Source: Jackrogersella multiformis
Taxonomy: Eukaryota; Ascomycota; Sordariomycetes; Xylariales; Hypoxylaceae
DNA: 64,000 nt
NCBI GenBank assembly: GCA_902806575.1
Contig: CADCXD010000001.1
Coordinates: 1,550,001 to 1,614,000 of the forward strand
Direction of reading: 5' to 3'
Shown piece after piece: positions 23,600-33,009 of the stretch. Under the pieces are notes generated by a model. It saw only the letters and a list, made by a program, of their open reading frames with translations, was not told where the DNA came from and ran no database searches. Position numbers and translations under genes: made by a program. Position 1 is the stretch's first letter, and every line of letters starts with the position of its first letter.

Positions 23600-25276
23600 A
23601 TGGCTTCAACGGCTCGAGCGGAGAACGCCGGCGAAGGGCCTAGCAGGTCGAGTCCGAGGACGATGACACTCGGCGACGCTATGAGGGCGCCGTCCGTCAA
23701 TCCCCCGGGCGTCGTCGTATTGGACACACTGCATCGTGTTGGCCAGCGCGATGAAGTTATAGACCCGAAGGAGGATCTATGGCTGACATCAGCTGATGGG
23801 TAAGTGTAGAGAAGTTCAATTTGATACGCTGATAACTCCCCTCCTCCGGCCCATCGATGGCAGCTCTAACCTTCCTGTTGATGCGAAGAGGTTAAAGGAC
23901 CCGAGCATTTTAACTACATAATTGTTGGCTCGCGTTGATACAGGCACTGCCGTCTACCGTCTCTACCCACGTATCTACTCCAGAGTCAGCTTAGCTAAGT
24001 CACATATCGCAGACGATTCAACTCTCCGATCATCCCCCTCCGCGTCGGCACACTGCCAGATTGCCAAACGTTCTACGTAAGTCGCGCCGCTGTCAGGGCG
24101 GCAACATTTGCTGAGCAGGAGCATTAGGTTCACAAGAGCATCCTCTTAAAAGCAGAGTTCTTCAAGAAAGCGTTATGCGGCGAGTTCCGGGAGTCGGAGG
24201 CCCAGGCCATGGAGCTTCCAGAAGAAGACCCCGCGATATTCCATTTCGTCGTGGCGTTTCTCTACGAGAGCAAATACGTCCCCATCAGGGCGGCTGCATC
24301 GGTGCTGAGTTGGTACCAGCTTCCACTCGCGACGGAGAGCTTTCTAACGTGAAGAATAGTTCCCGACGACAAGGTAAACGCCCGGAAGGAAGACGACGAG
24401 CGCGCCGCCTCGGACTCGGACTCTAGCACGAACATCCTGAGCGACTCGTCCACTGCCCGCAGCCTGAGGCGACGGGAGAGGAGGCGCAGGCGGGAGAACC
24501 GCCGCTGGGAGCGCGAGAGGCGAAAACACCCCGGAGCACACCGCCCGGGCTGCGGCTGCCGGCAATGCTTGACGAGGGGCGGCCCGCCTTGCTGGAACTG
24601 CCTAGCGCCTCGCGTGCAACCGCCGCCAGCAGGCCCCATGCCCGCCCACGTGCCCCCGGGCGTCGTAATCATGCCCGCGGCGGAGCCAGCCCGACGGCGG
24701 CGGCGCCCCAACCAGCACCGCCGACTAACACCACCGCCCCCGGCACTAGACAGCAACCCCGGCGGCGCCGGTGGCGGCAACGACGAGACGCGGATCCAGG
24801 GCCAGGACCTGCGCACGTGGCTGCTGGCGTACGAGCTCAACATCGACGTGTATATCTGCGCGAACAAGTTCCTGCTGGACGACTTCAAGGCGGCGATCGC
24901 GTGCGCGTGCATCGACATGCTGGAGACGGCGGGGGCGGACGCGGCGCACGTGGAGGTGCTGCACCTGTGCCGGAAGCTGTACGAGGGCCTGCCGGAGTCG
25001 GACCGGCTGCTGCGCATGATCTTCGCGCGCGTCGGCTTCCTCAACACGCACCTGTGGCGGCGTGACCCGGAGCAGACGTCCGAGTTCTTCCACGCCCACC
25101 CCGAGGTGTCGGCGCTGATGTTCAAGGAGACGCTGACGCGCCGCGAGGAGGAGCACGGCGATATCCCCGCCATGGAGCGCCCCGTCTTCGCCGGCGCCGG
25201 GCCCCCGTCCTTCCCGCCGAACGACCCGAGGGCGTTCATGAGGAACCACAGGTGGAGGGGCGATTTTATGTATTAA
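23600..25276 (+). CDS. BTB/POZ domain protein with disordered basic/proline linker
   Basis: Four exons, 23600..23799, 24013..24076, 24128..24308, 24360..25276, give 453 residues. The BTB fold reads RFNSPIIPLRVGTLPDCQTF / VHKSILLKAEFFKKALCGEF / FHFVVAFLYESKYVP at about residues 67-145, as in many fungal BTB proteins. A linker of about 140 residues follows, rich in Arg, Pro and Ser with a CGCRQC/CWNC cysteine patch. The C-terminal part (from about 290: LLAYELNIDVYICANKFLLDD) is the helical extension seen after BTB domains. BTB proteins usually dimerise or serve as cullin-3 adaptors; a substrate cannot be named. Intron 3 needs a GTTGGT donor to keep frame (SVL joined to IPDD); its branch CTAAC is well placed. 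Exon 4 is extremely GC-rich. Convergent with the peptidase, 255 bases apart. Confidence 0.78.
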
Positions 25277-25531
25277 GGGATTGTCTACGCAGGCACGAGG
25301 ACTTAGAGGATCGTACGAGGGGATAGGGGGGCAAGGAAAGGGATAGGCTTGGTTTAAAGCATGCGGGTGTACAATGATAGTTGGACTAATGGGCTATTGG
25401 TGCGTCTGGGGGCTCGGGACACGGCGTTTCATACTCATTAACGATTGCTACGGTTTCTTTGTTTCTCTGGGGCGATCGATTAAAAGGTGTAGCTTAATAC
25501 CTATGATATCCACCGGTCACGCTATTCTGGT

Positions 25532-27002
25532 CTAGTCTATGGTGTCGTCACGCAATTTGAGTAGCTGTGGGATTACTTCGTCTGGGCGCGAGCGCATGGC
25601 GTTGTGGTATAAGACGTTCGTCTCAAATACCTTGATCCCCTTGATCCTGGAAGCGGTAACCCGCGCCAGGTCTGAGTCAACGTACATGTCGTTGTAGCTC
25701 GCCGCGTACACGGGGACTTCGTTCTTCGCCAGCTGTTTCATGTCGTATAGGGGCGACCACTTGTCGTATTCGGCGAGTATCTGCGCCGTGTCTTTCAGCT
25801 TGATGAGCTCGGAGCACGTGTCGAAATGGAATGGGTAGATCATTTCGCCGGAGAAGTACAGCGGCTTGTCACCCAGACTTGCGGGCCCAGCCCAGTCCGC
25901 CCGGAGCCACTGATATTCTTCTAGGCTTTTACCGACTCGCTCGGCCGCCCATTTCCCGGCCACACCCGGGCCGAAGCACCAGCACGGCTCGTGTAGCAGG
26001 GTGTAAATCGGGGCGGTGTCCCATGAGTTATCTTGTTCCAGCTCGTTCAAGGTGTAGCGGGTGAATACACCGAATTGGTCTAGATCTGCCTTCATCTTTA
26101 TGATGTAGTTGTGAACTCGGTCGATACCGCCGTGGGCGCCGAAATTCAGGCCCACGGTCATCAGCCGCTGAACAGTCAAGAAACCGCCACCAGGTAGTGG
26201 AACTCCCTTGGAGCCGCCTAGCTCACGGATCTTCTCTGCGATCAGTTTGACCGCGGCGATGTCTCCGGGGAATTTGTTGTAGTAGGCTTTGTTTCGCTCT
26301 ATACACCTCTGATAGGTGGCAGTGTATACTTCCGTGGGCCCCTTATCTAGAGCTGCGAGTCCACCCGTAATGAAGCATTCGCGGAGGCCTTCCGGTGCGA
26401 AGGAGAGATAGGTAAGAGTCATCATGCCGCCGAAGGATTGGCCAAAAGTCGACCATCTCTTCTTCTCGGCTGGGTAGTCCTCAGTTAGACAGAGGCGAAC
26501 GGCCTCACTATCTTTGACAAGGGTGTCGGCTCTGAAGAACTTGAGATAGTCGGCTTGATCCTTTGAGCCACCGATGAGTTCTAGTGTATTGGCGGAGACG
26601 GGACTGCTGAATCCGGTACCACGCTGGTCCAGGAATAGCAGTTCGTAGCCTCTATCGAGGAAGAAGCTAGATAAGGGGGAGTCTTGGGGTGAAGGTGTAC
26701 CGCCACCAGGACCTCCTTGAAGGAATAGAAGATAGGGCCTTTGCACGACCTCGGATGACTCGACAATAGGCCGCTCATATTTGATGCCACTTCTTGCAAA
26801 AAGATTGAGGGTCTTGGACTTTGGATTGTCATGATCCAATGGGACTTTAAACCATAATTCCTTTACAAGTATCTTGCCTACGGGACGTCGGGTTAGTCGA
26901 GATAGGTTAGGTAGCTTATGGTTACAGGTGATAAATGATATACTCACCTGGGACGAGGTACGGCTTGCTTTGAGAAACTAGACGGGCAACAACTGGAGCC
27001 AT
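25532..27002 (-). CDS. Proline iminopeptidase (S33 family alpha/beta hydrolase)
   Basis: Releases N-terminal proline from peptides, probably in the cytosol (no signal peptide). Exons 27002..26948 and 26877..25532 give 466 residues. Family marks: oxyanion motif QGGPGGG (residues 72-78), DQRGTGFSSP (102-111), and nucleophile elbow GQSFGGM with Ser166. The acid and His are expected in SYNDMYVDSDLA and NVLYHNAMRS near the C-terminus; both segments are present. The lid insert between about residues 180 and 330 is long, as in fungal prolyl aminopeptidases. Start at the ATG at 27002 in a short first exon (MAPVVARLV); the 70-base intron has a CTAAC branch. Divergent from the unknown gene at 28235. 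Confidence 0.88.
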
Positions 27003-28234
27003 GGTTATCTATTGTGCAACACTCGCCAAAGAACAAGAGACGAAAGACAAAAGACAAGAAACTAGAGACTTTAATTATTAGGAAAACTTTATAGTTCGGT
27101 TATTCGTCCTGTGATCAATTGTATGAAGTTTGATTCGAGTGGGGAAGAGTTGCCGATTTCAATATTAGGATGTGGATCTTTTATTATCTCGCAGAGAGGC
27201 TACGACCTTCGAAAGTGAAATACTCAGATGTTGTATTGTCATTGGAGAACCGACACTTTAAGTGTTCTGTACCTTCCTACCTACATAGGGTACTTACCTA
27301 GGTAGGTAGCTTAAAGAGAGAAGAGACACTCATTGGAAACGGCGACGGGCTAATAGTAGGTACTTGCATATAGATAGAGAGGTATCTTCTAACTTGAGGT
27401 AACTTGAGGTAACAGGGTAACAAGATAACAGAATAACTTCTGGATACTTACCTAGGTAAGTACATAACATTGGGAAATACTACGTACGATCTTAGGTATG
27501 AAGCACTCGACTGAATATCGGAACTAATTACCTAAATACCTGGGTATTTTCACCAGGGTTTTTATTTTATTTTAATTAATCAGATAAGATGCCATCGTGA
27601 AATTTCAACAGACCTATCCATGTAAAGCTTGGAAGCTTGGAAGCTTGCGAGACTACCTAGGCCTATCCACTTATTATAGATATTATTATATAGGTAAATA
27701 TGCGACTAAAGGGGTGAGATCTCCGTTGGGGAAGTGTAAAAGGATAGGTGATCAGGTGCTCCCTGTAGCTATAGAGTCCCGATTAAGTGGGCCAGTGAAA
27801 ATTCTTCAATATGTATAAGTACCAGGTAGGTAAGGAGAGTAATTAGAAAAAACCTTTACACCTTTACAACAACAACAACAGTTGATCAATTGAACTTTTT
27901 GCAATCCCTTACACCTCAAGAGATACCTGACCTTGGAAGTTTCTAAAACGCAGTGCGACAGGAAGCATGGAAGTTATCTAGATGCCTACTACTTACCTAG
28001 GTACCTAAGTAGATACCTACTTCGTAGATACTTAGGTACCTAGGAAAAGGTACCCCCCCACACCGTCCATCGGGCCTCGGAGCTGACTAAAAAATCGAAA
28101 TCAAATGTCGATCATGTCACCATTCCACCCAACTGCATATTCTTTTTTTTCTTTCTTCACTTACCTGCCTACCCGTCTCAACCACCTCTTTTGCATCCAC
28201 AAACTACCTCGACCCCTCTGACCCACAGCAGGAT
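27003..28234. promoter_or_regulatory. Divergent promoter region with a long perfect inverted repeat
   Basis: 1.23 kb between start codons. It carries TACCTAGGTA-type sites near 27297, 27450 (within the 16-base palindrome ACTTACCTAGGTAAGT), 27656, 27996 and 28039. A 16-base perfect inverted repeat has arms at 27996-28011 and 28029-28044. A pyrimidine-rich leader (about 28130-28230) precedes the plus-strand gene. Confidence 0.65.
27996..28044. repeat. Perfect 16-bp inverted repeat (CCTAGGTACCTAAGTA, 17-base loop)
   Basis: Left arm 27996-28011 and right arm 28029-28044 are exact reverse complements, each built from the CCTAGGTACC unit. Energetically a strong hairpin or cruciform candidate. It lies about 190 bases upstream of the plus-strand start codon at 28235. 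Confidence 0.93.
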
Positions 28235-29936
28235 ATGAATTGTCAAACACTCACTCAGACCTTGATAGAGTCTTTTAATGCCTTAGCCGATGAAGTCCAA
28301 AACCTCAGCGACAGGCAGACAGTCTTGGAGCATAAACTCCGATATGCTCACGAACAGGTATGCATACCTAGGACCTACTCTAGGACCTATTCAGATCCTG
28401 AATCCGTCCTAGCCTATTCTACTCTCCTTCTACTCCTCTTCCCCGACTCCGCTTTACATGATGAGAAATAGCTCTAGATCAAGAGTTACATATTTTTGTA
28501 ACTATGTTTGATTATTATATGTTTTAATTTCTGAAATAAATATCGCGCGGAAAATCGCATTGACAACACAGCAACAATATTTTCCGACGTTCGAGCGCTA
28601 ACATTCTTGCTTGGGTTCCCGACAGTTCCAGTATCTAGCCGACAAATATGCTCCGGCGGCAACTGAGATCTCGGAGACCTTACTGAATCTGCAGATCCCT
28701 CCGGAATTGCATAATCCATCCCTGGCGAACAATAGTTTCGTTCCATTACCCAAGAGGAAAGCATCCGATTCCAAACACCAGATTGCTGTCATCATCAGGG
28801 AAGGGAGACGCGTCGCTTCATCCCTTACAGCTACTAGCAAGAGTAGTCGGTCTAGTAGAGATAGCCTCCCCCCCACGACCATGACCACCCTCTCGACCAT
28901 TCTGGAACAAGACTTCACCGTCGAGGGCAAAAAGGGCAACCTGAACTGCCCTTTCTCCCAGCCCAACCCCGTCACGGTAGAAAAAGAGGATGATACTCGG
29001 CATAATCAACCAAGCACAACCCCGCACGATTCTCAAGATCCTATCTGTTCGGCTATGGTCGATGATCCTGCTTCACAACCTGCAGCATCCAAGTGTCCCA
29101 TCCGCTACTTGGATCAGCACTCTGCAGAAGAGATCGCCCACTACCTGGAGACGCACAAGCACGAGTTACCAAGAAGCCACGAGGTCTGCGTGCGGAGATA
29201 TCAGAAGAACGAGGAACACATCAGGAAGCTAGACGCCAAATACGGCAACCTTGCTAACATGGTCGAGGGTCTTAGTCGCATCCACCAGCCTATGCTGCCC
29301 GATCAGGACACGCGACCTCAGAGCGAGGTTGAAAAGACCTCGAACGAGCGCGTGGAGACTTGGGCTCAGACAGTCAGCGCATCGGCCACGGATGACCCGG
29401 ACCGCACTGCTTTGGAGCCTGATGAAGATCTGGAAAGGCGAAGTCATTTCGATCGGCCCCTTAAGGAGGTGCGAGTAGGCGAATCTCCGAGCCGTCCGTG
29501 GGGAATTTCAGTACCAATCTTTGATACTCCAATCGGTGGTGAGGGCTTGGACCGGCCCGAGTCGCCTCCACCAGCGCCTGTCAAGATCCCCTCGTCCTTA
29601 TCACCTGAAGGAACGCCAGCCAAGAAGGCAGGGAAGTGCCCTTTCGACCATACGAAGCTGACGGAAATGATGAACGGCTCGAGTCCTATCAAGCGCGAAG
29701 ATAAAAGTTCTATCCGACTTGCTGATATCCCGACTAGCGTTCAAACTTCCATCCCCGCGCATGAGCCGCCGTTCGCAGCAAGCCAGTTTCCCCAGCCTGC
29801 CTTTATCAACGCACCTGAGGTAGACCACCGCAAGCAAGACAACAGACCACAGATGCTCTTCACCGGCCCCGTCTTCATCGGCTATCCCATCGAAGACGCG
29901 ATTCGGTTCATGCAGAGCTTCCAGGGCCAGCAGTGA
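28235..29936 (+). CDS. Conserved-looking fungal protein of unknown function with three Cys-Pro motifs
   Basis: Two exons, 28235..28357 and 28626..29936, phase 0, 477 residues; the 268-base intron is long for this window and contains a CCTAGG site near 28367. Residues 1-75 look helical/coiled (LADEVQNLSDRQTVLEHKL ... ADKYAPAATEISETLLNLQ). Three CP motifs follow: CPFSQ, CPIRYLDQHSAEEIAHYLE, CPFDHTKL. The segment starting CPIRYLDQ is the best ordered candidate and ends near GLSRIHQPML. The C-terminus ends in a hydrophobic block (MLFTGPVFIGYPIEDAIRF). No catalytic motif or known domain was recognised; CP motifs in other proteins can bind haem, but that is only a thought. Real-gene status rests on frame length and clean splicing. 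Confidence 0.72.
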
Positions 29937-30687
29937 TGGCTCTTCGGGCTGATGTGGCTTCGCGTGGAATGGTTGGATGGGTACAGATCACGAGCTAGGA
30001 TGAGAGTTTATTGGTTTGATGATACCATGTTGACGTCGTTTTGCGTCTTTGCGAGGTCGAGCGACTGGCGTAGGCACGGGGCCGCTGATTTGGCACACTT
30101 GGGTTTTCGTATACACACACCTGTTTCCTCGACAGGTCAGTTGGCTCCAGTTCGGAAGAGTCGGGAGACGTGATGATGCTGCGTAGCAAAGGCGCCGGCT
30201 AGGGTTTGCAGGTTACGGGTTACGGGCAATAGGTTACGATAGCATTAGTTAGGCGTTAGGATCAGGACATAGGACGATGATACCCTTCATAGCAGGAAAA
30301 TCGAGGAAATTGTTTTTTTATAAAGCTCACGATGATGACGAACCCTTCCTTTCCTTGCTTGCATTGGTGCCTTTTCGAAATCATAGACTATACCTGCCTA
30401 TCCCGACCCATCCCGTCCCGTCCCGTCTAACTAGATAGTGTAAATAGTATGTATGCCGTACATCCCCCTCCGCTCCGCCCCATCTCATCTCGTTTCATCC
30501 CAATCCCGAACCGAAATGCAAAAATCGAGCTGGCCTGTCTTGTGAATGCTCTGCTCGTTCTCTACCTTGCTAGACGCGCCGAACGCCAGATACACCTATA
30601 TTCCCATACGCGATGAAGCACCCTTTCAAATTACAATGTTTACATATTGATGCCACCATTCCCCCTCCCTTCCTTCCGTCCTTCTTC
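29937..30687. other. Convergent spacer, no gene seen
   Basis: 751 bases between convergent stop codons. A short TCCCG tandem tract lies at about 30409-30427. The open frame beginning at 30613 on plus is antisense to the GC-rich Tvp38-like gene and is not considered real. Confidence 0.55.
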
Positions 30688-31926
30688 CTAGTGTTTCCCG
30701 TTCTGGACGTCTCCATCGGTATCCTCGTCCCTGTATCCGTCGTCGATACCCTCCGTCTCCCACAGCGAGATGTCGTCGTCGTCCATCAGGGCGGCCTGGT
30801 CGGCCTCCCCGAGCCTCGGGTGCAGCTGCAGCTGCAGTCTTCCTCCTCCCCTCTCGCCGATGGCGACGTTGCTCAGGACGCCCTCCTCGAGGTCCTCGTA
30901 GCTGAGGTCGTCGGGGTCGCCGCCGTTCTCGAGAGCCTCGTCGCGGGCGAGCTCCTTGGCGCGCGCCATAGTGCGGCGGTAGATGAACAGGCTCAGGGCG
31001 ATGCCGAGGACGGAGCCGGCAAACATGCTGAGGTAGTTGACGAAGCGGTCGGCGGCGCTCATCTCGTCGCCGCTCTCGGCCAGCAGGGCGAGGCGGCTGC
31101 CGATGAAGACGTGGACGAGCAGCTTGGGGGTGGCCATGGCGGTGGCGAGGGCGAAGCGCAGGGGGGTGACGCTGGGGATGGTGGCCAGGAAGCCGTTGCT
31201 CAGGCTGAAGGGGAGCGGGCAGAAGCGGATGGCGGCGAGGACCAGCAGGCCGTCGCGCCGGAGCACCTGGCCCAGGGCCACGAAGCGCTTGTCGGCGCCG
31301 ACGAGGCCGTGCACGTAGCTGCTGAAGACGGTGCGGCTGGTCAGGAACGCGGCGAGGGAGCCGAACACGGTGCCGCCGGCGACGATGGGCCAGCCGCCGG
31401 GGAAGCCGTAGACGAAGCCGGCGATGGTGACGCAGGTGCTGTAGCCGATCATGGGCGGGAAGCCAGAGAGGCAGGTTATAAGGAAGACGAGGACCCAGCC
31501 GCCGGGCAGGGCGCGCCAGCCCTTAGCGACGGGGGCGAGGGCGGCGAAGATCCGGTGCGAGTACACGAGGAATAGGACGAGTAGGACGTTGACGGCGACG
31601 AGGGCGAGCACGCCGAGGACGCGCTGCAGCGGCGTGAGGGTGTAGAAGAGCTTGAGCATCTTGTTGGCCGCGGACACGGCGGCGCGCATCAGGCGGCGGC
31701 TCAGCGGGGCGTGGGAGTCGTCGGCGGCGGCGGCGGATCGCGAGTACGGCGTGGAGAGGCGCTGCTGGTTCGTCGGGCGTACCCAAGGAGGGACGGGGGC
31801 GTCGTTGCGAGGGGACGGCGGAACGGGGGAGGGAGACGGCGACGGCAGAGGAGAGGCCGAGGGCGAGGGCGAGAGGGAGGTAGATAGCATGGGCACCTGG
31901 GCCTCGGAAGAGGGATTGAGCGACAT
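30688..31926 (-). CDS. tvp38: Tvp38/TMEM64-family (VTT/DedA domain) Golgi membrane protein
   Basis: Intronless, 412 residues, ATG at 31926. A Ser/Pro-rich cytosolic N-terminus (about 90 residues) precedes several hydrophobic segments: VLGVLALVAVNVLLVLFLVY, WVLVFLITCLSGFPPM, TCVTIAGFVYGFPGGWPIVAG. The conserved VTT core follows, with F-GS-AAF---R and RFCPLPFSLSNGFLATI. A last membrane segment is near MFAGSVLGIALSLFIY. The tail is acidic. Yeast Tvp38 is a late-Golgi protein, and VTT proteins of animals are lipid scramblases, so lipid handling in the Golgi is the inferred role. Very GC-rich coding sequence yields a long antisense open frame. A 5' extension to a TTG at 31953 is open but not needed. 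Confidence 0.88.
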   Translation of the reverse strand: MSLNPSSEAQVPMLSTSLSPSPSASPLPSPSPSPVPPSPRNDAPVPPWVRPTNQQRLSTPYSRSAAAADDSHAPLSRRLMRAAVSAANKMLKLFYTLTPLQRVLGVLALVAVNVLLVLFLVYSHRIFAALAPVAKGWRALPGGWVLVFLITCLSGFPPMIGYSTCVTIAGFVYGFPGGWPIVAGGTVFGSLAAFLTSRTVFSSYVHGLVGADKRFVALGQVLRRDGLLVLAAIRFCPLPFSLSNGFLATIPSVTPLRFALATAMATPKLLVHVFIGSRLALLAESGDEMSAADRFVNYLSMFAGSVLGIALSLFIYRRTMARAKELARDEALENGGDPDDLSYEDLEEGVLSNVAIGERGGGRLQLQLHPRLGEADQAALMDDDDISLWETEGIDDGYRDEDTDGDVQNGKH

Positions 31927-33009
31927 GATTTCCAGAAATGCGTGTAGAAGCAAAGCTCTGATTCTCTAAACCGTCGTATCGGTATGGATGGGAGCTCTAC
32001 ACTAGTTAGATGTCCAAAGTAGAGTCTAGACCGGGATATCCCGTACGGAGTTCGAGATCAGCAGTAGAGTTAATTGCTTTGCAGTCAACACTAGCTGTCC
32101 ATGTTTGCTAAAGCTGAGCTAAGCCAACATAAGTCGATAACGTCGATAAGGTAAGGAGACGATGAATATCTCCTAATGTTGTTTGATTAACTACGAGTTT
32201 AAAGGCTTTAAAGTTAGGAAAGTTGGAAAAAGTCGGGAAGGTTTACAAAACGTTTGCAGGCCCGGGGATAACAGGGACGAATGCTGCTACCTAGGTCCTA
32301 TCCACATATTAACCTTTTGCTGAGATGAGCGGCTGAGAGCTAAAAAAAAGGTAGACCAATTAGAAGCGGTCAGTTGTGTTGGGTTATCCCTAGTTGTACG
32401 AAGTACTTGGACTTATACCTGAGTTATTATGTAGTGCTAAGTATCCTAAGTACCTCTTACCTAGGCATATCTAGGTGTAAGATATGTACCTAGGTACATA
32501 AAGGTAAGGTAAGTTCTAAGGTTGTACCATGTATGACAGCAGACTCAGCCACGACAGACGAAATCCTCAGCAAAGATAGAAGATCGGGTCGCTTAGTTGG
32601 TCGGCCTACAGGCAGATCGTTCATACCATGCAGAAGGAGAAAGTACGGAATCAAGTCATAATGCATGAAACACACTTGGGCTCTTTTACACAGGAACTTG
32701 ACGTCTGAGACGTCGCAACTTGGCAATTTGAGTATGTGTACCCTAAGGAACCTTGCACGATGTATTACATCATGTCCCGGTTAACGCCGAGAGAGAAGTC
32801 TCCACCATCAGACCCCCCCACGTCGGCCCGTGTACCTTAGTCTCTCAAGGTTACATAGTGTAGAGCCCCCTTGGAATCAAATCACTACCTACCTACTTAG
32901 GTATGTAGGTATCACAATAGCAAACATTTACTTAAGCATAAACTAATGTCCAAAGCCTGTTTAAGAGAATATTTCAGCTTTCTTTATTAGTTGCAATGTC
33001 TGCTACTAG
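31927..33009. other. Intergenic spacer with palindromes
   Basis: 1.08 kb between two minus-strand genes (promoter of the Tvp38-like gene, 3' side of the SMR gene). CCTAGG sites near 32289, 32460 and 32489, and TACCTACCTACTTAGGTA near 32886. No recognisable gene. Confidence 0.55.

Noticed and set aside
24262..25239. 325-codon minus-strand frame opposite the BTB gene's last exon
   Set aside because: Same composition artefact; the translation is Arg/Ser-rich without any domain, while the plus frame continues the BTB protein.
30613..31575. 320-codon plus-strand open frame antisense to the Tvp38-like gene
   Set aside because: It lies opposite a very GC-rich gene; its Ala/Gly/Asp/Glu-rich translation is what an antisense frame of G/C-ending codons gives. 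The minus frame has clear membrane segments and VTT motifs.
32490..32726. 78-codon minus-strand frame in the spacer before the SMR gene
   Set aside because: Begins and ends among palindromic repeats, no similarity.
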